In this document: one piece after another, positions 39,215-49,036 of the stretch
Layout of the letters: the number at the start of each line of letters is the position of its first letter
How positions within the stretch are numbered: the stretch's first letter is position 1
Assembly (NCBI GenBank): GCA_028689735.1
Contig: JAQVCP010000001.1
Location: 1 to 64,000, forward strand
Direction: 5' to 3'
From: Hespellia sp.
Lineage (GTDB): Bacteria > Bacillota > Clostridia > Lachnospirales > Lachnospiraceae
Length of the DNA: 64,000 nucleotides
Notes under the pieces: generated by a model
Database searches by the model: none
What the model saw: only the letters and a program-made list of their open reading frames with translations
Told to the model about the DNA's origin: nothing
Program-made: the position numbers and the translations under genes

Positions 39215-39817
39215 TTACTTATCAGAAAAAAGTATCAGCCCTCCGCGTTCTTTGTGCCCTGTATCCCAAAGTTCTTCCAGGGAGAGCCACTGCGCTTCCC
39301 CGTAGGTCACAGTCTTTACCCGAAAAGCATCCGGCGTCTCCTCATAGCCCATGAGCAGAAACCAGTGCCAGACATATTCTTTCATCTTCGGATTTTTGTG
39401 GTACAGAACCAGACATGGAATGGGATACTTTGCATCAATCTGCTTTTTTACAGCTTTCTTTGCCGCTTCCGCAGGCTCATGTCCAGAAAATGGCACCATC
39501 TTGAGCGTAGTATTTCCCACATCTTCGAAATATTTTCCTGCACCTTCCATATATAATTCCAGAGTGTTAATTCCGGACATTCTAGGTCTCAGGTAAGGCT
39601 TTAGTATCTTTGTAAAACTGATAAAATCGGATTTTTCCACATGGTCTGCATTGTATGGATATAATTCATGCCATCCCCTATATCTTGAAAAATAGATACT
39701 GCTGTCGCACACGGTAACCGCAGCACATCCGCCCATGCGCATCATCAAATCGTGGAGCCAGTCCTGGTTCCCACCATAAGAAGTTCCAATTGTATAAAAT
39801 GGTAATTCATGTTTCAT
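39215..39817 (-). CDS. Hypothetical, possible papain/C39-like cysteine-peptidase fold
   Basis: 200 aa; GGNQDWLHDLMMRMGGCAAVT...VWHWFLLMGYEE Cys/His arrangement. Fold is inference. Confidence 0.45.
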   Translation of the reverse strand: MKHELPFYTIGTSYGGNQDWLHDLMMRMGGCAAVTVCDSSIYFSRYRGWHELYPYNADHVEKSDFISFTKILKPYLRPRMSGINTLELYMEGAGKYFEDVGNTTLKMVPFSGHEPAEAAKKAVKKQIDAKYPIPCLVLYHKNPKMKEYVWHWFLLMGYEETPDAFRVKTVTYGEAQWLSLEELWDTGHKERGGLILFSDK

Positions 39818-39899
39818 GTCTTGTCTAATCTCCTTCAGACCGCATAAACAGCCAAAAGATAGCGCTCTTTATAAACTCCGCGCCTCTCTCGCCATACGG

Positions 39900-40604
39900 T
39901 TAGGAAAGATTATAACAGAACTTTTTGATTTCTTCCACTGTTACATTCATAAATCCAGACATTACACAAACTCCGGACGCCCCACATGCCATAACCTGCT
40001 GTACATTCTGCCCGGTAATTCCACCGATTGCAAAAACAGGAATCTCTACCTGGTCTGCGACTTCCCGCAAGAATTCCAGCCCCCGTCCCGGTAGCCCCTT
40101 CTTACAGTCTGTCAGGAAAATGTGCCCGGCTGTCACATAGGATGCGCCGCACGCTTCTGCTTCCTTTGCCTCCTCCACGGAGTGAATGGAAATGCCCAGC
40201 GTCTCAAAACCACCCAGCTTTTCCCGTTGATTCTCGCAGGAGCATTGCTTTCCCGTCCCCACTGCGGACATAGTTTCCCTTCTGAGCATGGAATTTTGCG
40301 CATAGGATTTTGCCACCGAAAGAGGCAGGTGAATCGACCGGGCGTGAAGGCGTTCTGCCACATTTACAAAGCTGTGAAGAGAACACTCCGTTCCATAGTC
40401 CGCGCAGACAGCAAGAACCCGCCTTGCAAGTGCTTCATAGGCTTCCTCGGACAAATCTTTTTCCCGCAGAATAATGCGTCCCACGCCGCCCTGGCAAAGG
40501 TGCTCAATTTGTGTCAGAAAATCTCCCCGGCATAATTTTCTGTTGGTCACAGCAATTACTTTTTTCTGCACATTCCATGTACTTATCTTTTCCATTGTCC
40601 CCAT
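39900..40604 (-). CDS. ThiE/TenI-family protein (possible thiazole tautomerase)
   Basis: 234 aa; RIILREKDLSEEAYEALARRVL, ASYVTAGHIFLTDCKKGLPGRGL; downstream of thiH. Confidence 0.8.
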   Translation of the reverse strand: MGTMEKISTWNVQKKVIAVTNRKLCRGDFLTQIEHLCQGGVGRIILREKDLSEEAYEALARRVLAVCADYGTECSLHSFVNVAERLHARSIHLPLSVAKSYAQNSMLRRETMSAVGTGKQCSCENQREKLGGFETLGISIHSVEEAKEAEACGASYVTAGHIFLTDCKKGLPGRGLEFLREVADQVEIPVFAIGGITGQNVQQVMACGASGVCVMSGFMNVTVEEIKKFCYNLS

Positions 40605-40663
40605 CCTCTTCTGCTTGTTTCAGGTATTTCTTTATTCCGATATATTCTGCTTCCAGAGATTAC

Positions 40664-41875
40664 CTACACATAGATATAATCACTCATTACCGGCTGCAGT
40701 CCCTGCTCAAGAATCGCATCATACACCTGCTTGACACTTCTTCCGTCGGAGATTTCAAACTGTTCATCTCCCTTTGCTTCGTCATCCTCGAGATGCTCTC
40801 CGATTCCCACAGATACTCCTGCTGAAATCTTTGTTGCCGCAATTTTAATCAGATTGTTGCGGACCCGCTCGCATTCTCTGGTGGAAATTGTGATGCTCGC
40901 AAATGGCATGAAAATGCGGTACGCAGTCACCACCTGCAGGAGCTGTCTCTCGTGCACATCCATTGGATTGATCTTGTCATTATTCAGGATGGGACGAAGC
41001 CGCGGGCAGGAAAATGCAATCTCCGCATGAGGATATTTACGCTGCAATAAATACGCGTGATATCCCGTTGCAAGAGCATCCTTTCTGAAATCATCCAGAC
41101 CAAGAAGTGCAGCGAAGCCTACCCCTCTCATGCCCCCCTTGATTGCACGCTCCTGTGCATCGAAACGATAAGGAAAAATCCGCTTATGCCCGGACAAATG
41201 TAAGGTCTCATATTTGTCCGAGTTATAGGTTTCCTGAAACACCGTCACATAATCCGCACCGCATTCATGCAGATATGCATATTCATCAGAGTTCATCGGA
41301 TAAACTTCCAGACCGATGACTTTAAAATATTTTCTTGCAATCTTGCAAGCCTCCCCGATATATTTCACATCAGACATCTTGCGGCTCTCACCTGTAAGAA
41401 TCAGAATTTCCTGAAGTCCTGACTCCGCGATGATCTTCATTTCTTCTTCAATCTGCTCTTCGTTCAGTTTGGCACGATTGATTTTATTGTGGCAGTTGAA
41501 TCCACAATAGATACAATAATTCTCACAATAATTTGCAATATAAATGGGCGTGAACATATAGGTGGAATTGCCAAAATGTTTTCTTGTTTCCAGCTGCGCC
41601 CTCTGTGCCATCTCCTCCAGAAACGGAAGGGCGGCGGGCGAAATGAGTGCTTCAAAATCTTCCGGACTGCATACGTCTGCGTCCAGCGCTCTCCTTACAT
41701 CCGTAGCCGTATAAGCTGTCTCATCATACTGCTGCATCCGGCTGATCACCTGGGATTGGATGTCGGAATCCAGCACTTCCATATCCGGAAGGTAGGTCAT
41801 ATGGTCAATTCGATTTTGCTTCTGAAGCTCTTTGATTTCCTCTGTCAAAATGCTTTCATTTACCTTGCTGCTCAT
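40664..41875 (-). CDS. thiH: 2-iminoacetate synthase (radical SAM)
   Basis: 403 aa; CENYCIYCGFNCHNKINR radical-SAM motif. Confidence 0.95.
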   Translation of the reverse strand: MSSKVNESILTEEIKELQKQNRIDHMTYLPDMEVLDSDIQSQVISRMQQYDETAYTATDVRRALDADVCSPEDFEALISPAALPFLEEMAQRAQLETRKHFGNSTYMFTPIYIANYCENYCIYCGFNCHNKINRAKLNEEQIEEEMKIIAESGLQEILILTGESRKMSDVKYIGEACKIARKYFKVIGLEVYPMNSDEYAYLHECGADYVTVFQETYNSDKYETLHLSGHKRIFPYRFDAQERAIKGGMRGVGFAALLGLDDFRKDALATGYHAYLLQRKYPHAEIAFSCPRLRPILNNDKINPMDVHERQLLQVVTAYRIFMPFASITISTRECERVRNNLIKIAATKISAGVSVGIGEHLEDDEAKGDEQFEISDGRSVKQVYDAILEQGLQPVMSDYIYV

Positions 41876-41876
41876 C

Positions 41877-42671
41877 TTACGCCTCCTCCTTCTCTTTCAA
41901 AAATCCAGTCAATGGAGAGGAAGCCGCACTGCCTTTTTCAATGACACGTCCGAGTCCCGCAAGATAGGCCTCTCTTCCGGCTTCGATTGCCTTTTTAAAT
42001 GCCTGTGCCATCATCGGAATATTTCCTGCTGTCGCAATGGCAGTATTTGCCATGACTGCTGCCGCGCCCATTTCCATTGCCTGACATGCCTGAGACGGGC
42101 AGCCGATTCCTGCATCAACGATGACCGGAACATCCAGCTCGTCAATTAAAATCTGGATGAAGTCTTTGGTACAGATTCCTTTGTTGGAGCCGATTGGTGC
42201 ACCCAGCGGCATCACACAGGCAGCTCCCGCAGATACCAGATCCCTTGCGGCGTTAAGATCCGGGTACATATACGGCATGACAATAAAGCCTTCCTTTGCC
42301 AGAATCTCGGTTGCTTTGATGGTCTCATAATTATCTGGAAGCAGATATTTGGTATCGCGGATGACTTCCACTTTCACAAAATCCCCACAGCCTACTTCTC
42401 TTGATAATCTGGCAATACGCACTGCCTCCTCCGCGGTTCTGGCACCAGAGGTGTTTGGCAGAAGGGTAACTCCCTTCGGAATGTAATCCAGAATGTTGGT
42501 GTTTCCTTCATTCGCTCTGCGCAGCGCCAGTGTGATAATCTGTGCGCCTGCATTTTCCACTGCTGCCTCAATCAGATCCAGAGAATACTTTCCGGAGCCT
42601 AAGATAAATCTGGAATTGAATTCGTGTCCGCCTAATACAAATTTGTCTGTTTTTGTCTCTACTATTTTCAT
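41877..42671 (-). CDS. thiG: Thiazole synthase
   Basis: 264 aa; [60 protein letters not shown]. Confidence 0.95.
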   Translation of the reverse strand: MKIVETKTDKFVLGGHEFNSRFILGSGKYSLDLIEAAVENAGAQIITLALRRANEGNTNILDYIPKGVTLLPNTSGARTAEEAVRIARLSREVGCGDFVKVEVIRDTKYLLPDNYETIKATEILAKEGFIVMPYMYPDLNAARDLVSAGAACVMPLGAPIGSNKGICTKDFIQILIDELDVPVIVDAGIGCPSQACQAMEMGAAAVMANTAIATAGNIPMMAQAFKKAIEAGREAYLAGLGRVIEKGSAASSPLTGFLKEKEEA

Positions 42672-42743
42672 TATTGTTTTCCTCGTTTCTTTTCATCATT
42701 GCAATTTGCCGCTAATTTAATTACATTTCCGTGTATTCAACCG

Positions 42744-42777
42744 GCTGTTTATCTGTTCTCTTTCACAGATAAACAGC
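42744..42777. other. 12-bp perfect hairpin between thiF and thiG
   Basis: GCTGTTTATCTG-10 nt-CAGATAAACAGC. Confidence 0.8.
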
Positions 42778-42812
42778 TTTCACTGTCAGCACGTTTTCAT
42801 AGGAAATGATTT

Positions 42813-43511
42813 TTATGGTTCTAATTCACCAACTAATATACGCAGTATCATATTGGCTTCATGGGCCGCGCATACGCCGACCCGCGGTGCTATCAGACTG
42901 AATCCACCCTCCAGTCCATTTGTCTCATCCCCGCAGAGATAAAAATGCTTCGTCACCTTTCGTGTGTGAATCAGATTGCTGCTGCCATAGCCAGCCATTC
43001 CCGAAGCCGCCACCAGAATTTTTTCCGGGTACATCTCTTCAAAAAAAATGTCAGTGAGCATTGCTTTTTCTTCCGGTCTGTCAAATGCCTCGCAGACAAT
43101 CTCCTCCCCTGCAAATAGTCCTTTTGCATTTTCCGGTGTGATTTTCACTGTATCAGATATAATCTCCAGATAGGGGTTGATGTCCAGGAGAATCTCTGTG
43201 AGTGCCTCTGTCTTTTCCCGCCCAATGTCTCTTGCACGGTACTGCTGACGGTTCAGATTGCTGATGTCCACCTTGTCAAAATCAATCAAATGAAGGTGCC
43301 CTACCCCGGCGCGCGCCAGTGCAACCGCAACCGTTGAACCAAGACCTCCGAGTCCTGCAATCGCCACCCGTCCTGCGGCAAGTTTTTCCTGTATTTCGCT
43401 AGTATGACGCTCGCATAATGCCTGGTAAATTTCTTCTTTTGTCGGTATCATTACTTCTTTTGTCGATATCATTTCTGTTAAATTCCTTTCATTCACTTTG
43501 GGCCTTATCAT
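42813..43511 (-). CDS. thiF: Sulfur carrier protein ThiS adenylyltransferase (start uncertain)
   Basis: GLGGLGSTVAVALARAGVGHLHLIDFDKVDISNLNRQQYRARDIG. Confidence 0.9.
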   Translation of the reverse strand: MIRPKVNERNLTEMISTKEVMIPTKEEIYQALCERHTSEIQEKLAAGRVAIAGLGGLGSTVAVALARAGVGHLHLIDFDKVDISNLNRQQYRARDIGREKTEALTEILLDINPYLEIISDTVKITPENAKGLFAGEEIVCEAFDRPEEKAMLTDIFFEEMYPEKILVAASGMAGYGSSNLIHTRKVTKHFYLCGDETNGLEGGFSLIAPRVGVCAAHEANMILRILVGELEP

Positions 43512-43523
43512 ACAAAGTCAGTC

Positions 43524-43724
43524 TCACCCTCCACCTACGAATGTCACGATTTCCAAAGTATCATACTCACTGAGTATCCGACTTTCGTACTGTGATTTTG
43601 GAAGAATCTCTTCATTTAATTCCACTGCGATTTTCTTCTTTTCATAGCCCAGCTTCTCGATACACTGTTCCATGGTAGTATCTTTGGGCATTTCTTCTTT
43701 TTTCCCGTTTACATAAATAGTCAT
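43524..43724 (-). CDS. thiS: Sulfur carrier protein ThiS
   Basis: 66 aa; C-terminal ...EIVTFVGGG. Confidence 0.9.
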   Translation of the reverse strand: MTIYVNGKKEEMPKDTTMEQCIEKLGYEKKKIAVELNEEILPKSQYESRILSEYDTLEIVTFVGGG

Positions 43725-43745
43725 CCTGGCTTTCCTCCTTTATCT

Positions 43746-43780
43746 CGTAAAGTGAACACGCACAATCCGCCTTACTGTTT
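43746..43780 (-). repeat. Dispersed repeat family A, copy 8 (5' of thiS)
   Basis: Minus AACAGTAAGGCGGATTGTGCGTGTTCACTTTACGAG. Confidence 0.6.
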
Positions 43781-43923
43781 TTTTGTGAACATCCCGTTCT
43801 TCTTTCGGCTGATTTTCTTACTTTCTTCTAAAAAAACGGTTCACAAAAGACTACACCCGCGGTGGTGTACCCCTTCATGAACCTTTGATTCACTCTACGT
43901 TTTCACATATAGATGTTCTTTGA

Positions 43924-45228
43924 CTACAATATATCAATATATTCGCCTGCCAGCGCTTTGTTCATGCTTCGCACTGCACAGAATTTTCCGCACATGGAAC
44001 AGGTATCGTCATGCTCCGGCTTTCTATCATCGCGGATTGCCTTTGCCGTCTCCGGGTCGATAGCACATTCCCACTGCGCTTCCCAGTCCAGCTTTTGTCT
44101 GGCATCTGCCATCTTATCATCAATCTCTCTTGCGCCGCGCACGCCTTTAGCAATGTCCGCCGCGTGAGCTGCGATCTTAGAAGCAATAATTCCCTGCTTC
44201 ACATCATCTACATTTGGCAGGGCAAGATGTTCTGCAGGTGTCACATAACAGAGGAATGCAGCTCCTGCGGATGCTGCAATTGCGCCCCCGATTGCCGATG
44301 TAATGTGGTCGTATCCCGGTGCGATATCCGTTACCAGAGGTCCCAATACATAGAAAGGTGCTCCCTGGCAGATGGTCTGCTGAATCTTCATATTCGCTGC
44401 AATCTGATCAAGCGGCATATGTCCCGGTCCCTCGACCATGACCTGCACGTCCTTTTCCCATGCACGTTTTGTCAGTTCTCCAAGCCGGACAAGCTCTTCA
44501 ATCTGGCACACATCGGAAGCATCTGCAAGACATCCCGGTCTGCAGGCATCCCCCAGAGAAATGGTCACATCATACTCCCGGCAGATTTCCAGGATATCAT
44601 CGTAATACTCATAAAATGGATTTTCCTCGCCAGTCATGCACATCCATGCAAATACCAGAGAACCACCACGGGAAACGATATTCATCTTACGCTTATGATT
44701 TTTAATCTGATCAATTGTCTTCCTTGTGATTCCACAGTGCAGTGTCACAAAATCCACACCATCTTCTGCGTGCAGTCTTACCACGTCAATAAAGTCCTTG
44801 GCAGTCAATGTCGCCAGGTCTCTCTGATAGTGAATGACAGAATCATACACCGGTACAGTTCCAATCATTGCCGGACATTCTGATGTCAGTTTTCTGCGAA
44901 ATGGAATGGTATTGCCGTGGGAAGATAAATCCATGATTGCATGGGCCCCCATTTTCACAGCCTCCATTACTTTTTCCATCTCAATGTCATAATCCTTACA
45001 ATCTCTGGAAACACCCAGATTGACATTAATCTTTGTCTGCAGCATTGAACCCACGCCTTCCGGGTTGATACATTTGTGGTTCTTATTGGCACAGATTGCC
45101 ACCTTTCCTGCTGCTACAAGAGGCATCAGCTCTTCCACTGTCATGCGTTCTTTTTTTGCAACCGCTTCCAATTCCTTTGTCACGATTCCTTTTCTTGCCG
45201 CATCCATTTGCGTTGCGTATTGTTCCAT
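43924..45228 (-). CDS. thiC: Phosphomethylpyrimidine synthase
   Basis: 434 aa; [31 protein letters not shown] [4Fe-4S] motif. Confidence 0.95.
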   Translation of the reverse strand: MEQYATQMDAARKGIVTKELEAVAKKERMTVEELMPLVAAGKVAICANKNHKCINPEGVGSMLQTKINVNLGVSRDCKDYDIEMEKVMEAVKMGAHAIMDLSSHGNTIPFRRKLTSECPAMIGTVPVYDSVIHYQRDLATLTAKDFIDVVRLHAEDGVDFVTLHCGITRKTIDQIKNHKRKMNIVSRGGSLVFAWMCMTGEENPFYEYYDDILEICREYDVTISLGDACRPGCLADASDVCQIEELVRLGELTKRAWEKDVQVMVEGPGHMPLDQIAANMKIQQTICQGAPFYVLGPLVTDIAPGYDHITSAIGGAIAASAGAAFLCYVTPAEHLALPNVDDVKQGIIASKIAAHAADIAKGVRGAREIDDKMADARQKLDWEAQWECAIDPETAKAIRDDRKPEHDDTCSMCGKFCAVRSMNKALAGEYIDIL

Positions 45229-45264
45229 TTACATCCTCCTTTTATTACGGAGAGATAAGATTTC

Positions 45265-45305
45265 ATAAAAAAACGATGAGCCTCGTCAAAGAGTCTCATC
45301 GTCAA
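45265..45305 (-). terminator. Intrinsic terminator of TPP riboswitch expression platform
   Basis: ACGATGAGACTC-TTTGAC-GAGGCTCATCGTTTTTTT on the minus strand. Confidence 0.85.
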
Positions 45306-45320
45306 AAATCATCAACTATC

Positions 45321-45402
45321 TCCCTACGTTAGCATTACCTAAATCAGGTTGAAGGTCTAAGCAGTATCAGCTTACTCTCAGCCCACTACTGTGAGCTCCC
45401 TG
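45321..45402 (-). ncRNA. TPP riboswitch (THI element) upstream of thiC
   Basis: Minus strand CAGGGAGCTCACAGTAGTGGGCTGAGAGTAAGC...AGACCTTCAACCTGATTTAGGTAATGCTAACGTAGGGA matches the THI-box signature. Confidence 0.95.
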
Positions 45403-45477
45403 TTTTTCAATTCACTTACTATTATAACAGAGCATAGCAGAATTACAATCCCCAAAATGAAATACTCACTCGATCCT

Positions 45478-45669
45478 TCAAATATCCAGTTCCGGTGGTT
45501 CATCCATGTGCTCGGAAACATATTTTCCATCTTTTTTTCTCTGTCTTACGCACTCTGTCAGCAGATATTCAATCTGTCCGTTGACTGACCGGAAATCATC
45601 TTCCGCCCATGCGGCAATGGCATCATATAATTTTTCTGACAGCCTCAGTGGGACCTGCTTTTTCTTCAT
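45478..45669 (-). CDS. Arc-like ribbon-helix-helix protein
   Basis: 63 aa; [44 protein letters not shown]. Confidence 0.8.
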   Translation of the reverse strand: MKKKQVPLRLSEKLYDAIAAWAEDDFRSVNGQIEYLLTECVRQRKKDGKYVSEHMDEPPELDI

Positions 45670-45678
45670 AGGCTTCCC

Positions 45679-46704
45679 CTAATACAAGCTGCCGGTATTG
45701 ACAATCGGCTGGGAATCGTGGTTGCCGCAGAGAACCACGAGAAGATTGGAAACCATTGCCGCCTTCCGCTCTTCATCCAGTTCTACAACTTCCCGTTCAC
45801 TCAGTCGGTCAAGCGCCATCTCAACCATACCGACTGCTCCGTCCACAATCATCTTTCTTGCATCAATGATGGCAGATGCCTGCTGTCTTTGAAGCATGAC
45901 CGCCGCAATCTCCGAAGCATACGCAAGATATGTGATTCTCGCTTCAATGACTTCCAGTCCTGCGTCCTCTACTCTCTGCTGGATTTCCTCACGAATTCGG
46001 GACGCCACAACTTCACTGGAGCCGCGAAGACTTCCTTCATCTGCCACTCCATCTCCTGTAGTGTCGATTCCTGGAGCAACATCATAAGGATAATTGCGGA
46101 CAATATTGCGAAGAGCACTGTCACATTGCAGAGAAAGGTATTCCTTGTAGTTATCTACATTAAATACTGCCTTTGCCGTGTCCGTCACACGCCACATCAC
46201 TGCGATACCGATCTCTACCGGATTACCAAGACAGTCATTGATCTTCTGTTTATTGTTATTCAGAGTCATGATCTTAAGAGAAACCTTCTTATCTGTCATT
46301 TCCACGGAAGTAAGTTCTGATTTCATAGCAAACATGGACGCTTTCTGATTGCCGTTGTTCACATCCCCGCTCTGGTTCAGCTTCGTCTTCGCCGCCGGAT
46401 TCACACTGCTGCAAAATGGATTCACAAAATAGAATCCTTCATTCTTTAAAGTACCCACATAACGTCCAAACAATGTAAGAACCAGTGCTTCCTGCGGTCT
46501 TAACACCTTAAGACCACAAAATGGAATCCATCCGATGACAAGCCAGACAATGCTGACAACCAAAAGGACAGGCAGTCCTCCTCTGGAAATCACAATTCCT
46601 CCCCGGACGCATCCAAGAATTGCAGCCAGATACAATAAAAGCGTTACAAATAATGCAGGCAGTCCCATTTTCTTAGTAGTTAATATTTTTTCATTCATTT
46701 TCAC
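45679..46704 (-). CDS. SPFH/Band 7 domain protein
   Basis: 341 aa; two TM helices then LRPQEALVLTLFGRYVGTLKNEGFYFVNPF...VIEARITYLAYASEIAAVMLQRQQASAI. Confidence 0.9.
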   Translation of the reverse strand: MKMNEKILTTKKMGLPALFVTLLLYLAAILGCVRGGIVISRGGLPVLLVVSIVWLVIGWIPFCGLKVLRPQEALVLTLFGRYVGTLKNEGFYFVNPFCSSVNPAAKTKLNQSGDVNNGNQKASMFAMKSELTSVEMTDKKVSLKIMTLNNNKQKINDCLGNPVEIGIAVMWRVTDTAKAVFNVDNYKEYLSLQCDSALRNIVRNYPYDVAPGIDTTGDGVADEGSLRGSSEVVASRIREEIQQRVEDAGLEVIEARITYLAYASEIAAVMLQRQQASAIIDARKMIVDGAVGMVEMALDRLSEREVVELDEERKAAMVSNLLVVLCGNHDSQPIVNTGSLY

Positions 46705-46728
46705 TCCTCCTTCGTTCTCTTGATATTA

Positions 46729-46760
46729 ATATGATATCATTTCGATATCATATTGTCAAC
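46729..46760 (-). promoter_or_regulatory. Promoter embedded in 11-bp inverted repeat (putative RHH operator)
   Basis: AATATGATATC-ATTTC-GATATCATATT; minus TTGACA (46760-46755) -17 bp- TATCAT (46737-46732). Confidence 0.65.
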
Positions 46761-46844
46761 ATTAAAACGCTGGATTCGTTGCTGGAGCACCGTAAGTGTG
46801 AACAGTAACCCCGACTTTTCCGTTGGATGCTTTGTAACTAACAC

Positions 46845-46881
46845 GAGGCTCTGAATCTATAAATTACAGATTCAGAGCCTC
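46845..46881 (-). terminator. 14-bp perfect hairpin after pdxT (no clear U tract)
   Basis: GAGGCTCTGAATCT-9 nt-AGATTCAGAGCCTC. Confidence 0.55.
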
Positions 46882-46891
46882 ATTCCCTCCC

Positions 46892-47455
46892 CTATTTCTC
46901 TATCATAGCCATAAAATACTTATATACCTGCATGTCGCTGTCAAGCTCCGGATGAAATGCCGTAACCAACTGATTCCCCTGCCTTGCAGCCACAATATGT
47001 CCGTCAACCTCTGCCAGTATCTCCACATCTTCCCCGGCCTTGGAAATATAAGGCGCACGGATAAATGTCATAGGTACCTTCTCGTCCCCTGCAAACACTC
47101 CATCTGTATGAAAACTACCAAGTTGTCTGCCATAGGCGTTGCGTCTTGCACATAGATTCATCGTAGCAAAACAAGGCGTTCCCTGCTCCACATCCTTCGC
47201 AAGAAGTATGAGGCCGGCACAGGTTCCAAAAACCGGAAGACCCTTCTCAATCCGTTCTCTTAATTCATCAAATAAATCCAGTTCCCGGAGGAGCTTTCCC
47301 ATGACAGTACTCTCACCACCTGGGAGAATCAATGCATCGAATGACCTTCCAAGGTCTCTTTTCTGCCGGATTTCAAAATTCTCGACCCCAAGTCGGTCCA
47401 GCATCTGTCCATGCTCTGCAAATGCTCCCTGGAGAGCTAAAATCGCAACTGTCAT
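46892..47455 (-). CDS. pdxT: Pyridoxal 5'-phosphate synthase glutaminase subunit
   Basis: 187 aa; ILALQGAFAEHGQML, LPGGESTVMGKLL, FGTCAGLILLA. Confidence 0.95.
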   Translation of the reverse strand: MTVAILALQGAFAEHGQMLDRLGVENFEIRQKRDLGRSFDALILPGGESTVMGKLLRELDLFDELRERIEKGLPVFGTCAGLILLAKDVEQGTPCFATMNLCARRNAYGRQLGSFHTDGVFAGDEKVPMTFIRAPYISKAGEDVEILAEVDGHIVAARQGNQLVTAFHPELDSDMQVYKYFMAMIEK

Positions 47456-47456
47456 T

Positions 47457-48332
47457 TTATTTCCCCCGCTCTGCCATCAGAAGTTCAATCTCCTGTTCGT
47501 TGATTCCCACCATAGCTTCACCGAGGTCTGTGGAAAGTTCCGCAATCATCTTCGCATCTTTAAAGTTTGTTACGGCTTTTACAATGGCTGCTGCACGCTT
47601 CGCCGGATCGCCGGACTTAAAGATTCCGGAACCAACAAAGACGCCTTCTGCTCCAAGCTGCATCATAAGTGCTGCGTCTGCCGGTGTTGCAACGCCGCCT
47701 GCCGCAAAATTGACCACCGGAAGTTTTCCGTTTTCATGGACGTAGGTAAGCAGATCCACCGGAACCTGAAGATTTTTTGCTGCATCGAACAATTCATCTT
47801 TCCGCAGATTCTGCACTCTGCGAATCTCTGCATTCATGGCGCGCATGTGGCGGACTGCCTGTACCACATCTCCCGTTCCCGGTTCTCCCTTTGTTCGAAT
47901 CATGGATGCACCTTCGCTGATACGCCGCAGTGCTTCTCCCAAATCCTTTGCACCACAGACAAATGGTACTGCAAACTGTGTCTTGTCAATATGATACACA
48001 TCATCCGCCGGGGAGAGCACTTCGCTCTCATCGATATAGTCAATCTCAATTGCTTCGAGCACCTGCGCTTCCACAAAATGACCGATTCGGCACTTCGCCA
48101 TAACAGGGATGGATACTGCTTCCTGAATTCCTTTGATCATCTTCGGGTCGCTCATTCTCGATACGCCGCCTGCCGCACGAATATCCGCCGGGATACGCTC
48201 CAGTGCCATAACTGCACACGCTCCTGCCGCCTCTGCAATCTTTGCCTGCTCCGGCGAAGTCACGTCCATAATGACGCCTCCCTTTAACATCTGTGCCAAC
48301 TGTTTGTTCAATTCATATCTATTCTCTGCCAT
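47457..48332 (-). CDS. pdxS: Pyridoxal 5'-phosphate synthase lyase subunit
   Basis: [55 protein letters not shown]. Confidence 0.95.
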   Translation of the reverse strand: MAENRYELNKQLAQMLKGGVIMDVTSPEQAKIAEAAGACAVMALERIPADIRAAGGVSRMSDPKMIKGIQEAVSIPVMAKCRIGHFVEAQVLEAIEIDYIDESEVLSPADDVYHIDKTQFAVPFVCGAKDLGEALRRISEGASMIRTKGEPGTGDVVQAVRHMRAMNAEIRRVQNLRKDELFDAAKNLQVPVDLLTYVHENGKLPVVNFAAGGVATPADAALMMQLGAEGVFVGSGIFKSGDPAKRAAAIVKAVTNFKDAKMIAELSTDLGEAMVGINEQEIELLMAERGK

Positions 48333-48528
48333 TTTATGTACCACCTTTTCAATTTGTTATGAGAAGACGTCTTTCTCTATACATGGTATTATATAGCAGA
48401 TTGGCGTTTTAGAAACAGCCAGTTTTTATATTTTTATCCAGTCCAGTTTGTGTGCCTTGCGTAGCTGCCTACGGTTTTAATGAAATTTTAGAGCTTTATA
48501 GTTCAATGAAAAATGCTTCCCATCACTT

Positions 48529-49032
48529 CTAGTTTTCAAACGCTTTTTTGATACTATCGTAATGAAGGAAAATTCCCTCCGCAGCATATCTCTTTATCTC
48601 ATCCAGTGTTGCCAGCATAAATCCATCTGTCTCGGCCTCCTGAGGCTTCACATCTGACTCCTCAAAATCACCGACAAAACGATACACGTCTACAAAGTAG
48701 TTATCACCTTCGCCGGGATTCTCTCTTTGATAAGTGAAGAGGTAGCCGCCATCCCAACCTTCCACATCCAGACCTGTCTCTTCTTTTATCTCCCTCTTTA
48801 CTGCATCCGCAGACTCTTCCCCTGCCATTGCCGCACCGCCGGATACTTCCCACCAGCCCGGAGCCCAGGCTTTCGTCATCACTCGCTTGGTGATAAGAAA
48901 TCTCCCATCATTTTTTGCAACAACACCCAACACTGTCAAATGATATTCTCCGTCCCTTAAAATCCAGTCATTGCGCTTCATCGTCCGCCCGGTTCTATTT
49001 TTATTGCTATCGTAAATATCCCAAAATTCCAT
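48529..49032 (-). CDS. NUDIX hydrolase
   Basis: 167 aa; GGAAMAGEESADAVKREIKEETGL Nudix box. Confidence 0.9.
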   Translation of the reverse strand: MEFWDIYDSNKNRTGRTMKRNDWILRDGEYHLTVLGVVAKNDGRFLITKRVMTKAWAPGWWEVSGGAAMAGEESADAVKREIKEETGLDVEGWDGGYLFTYQRENPGEGDNYFVDVYRFVGDFEESDVKPQEAETDGFMLATLDEIKRYAAEGIFLHYDSIKKAFEN

Positions 49033-49036
49033 GTTC

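Noticed and set aside
43740-43920. Second TPP riboswitch upstream of thiS
   Set aside because: Structured, but lacks the THI-box core sequences.
44011-48287. Plus-strand ORFs of 290-382 aa over thiC, the SPFH gene and pdxST (e.g. 44011-44883, 47139-48287)
   Set aside because: Cys/His/Ser-rich shadow ORFs opposite highly conserved genes; no RBS and no recognisable domain.
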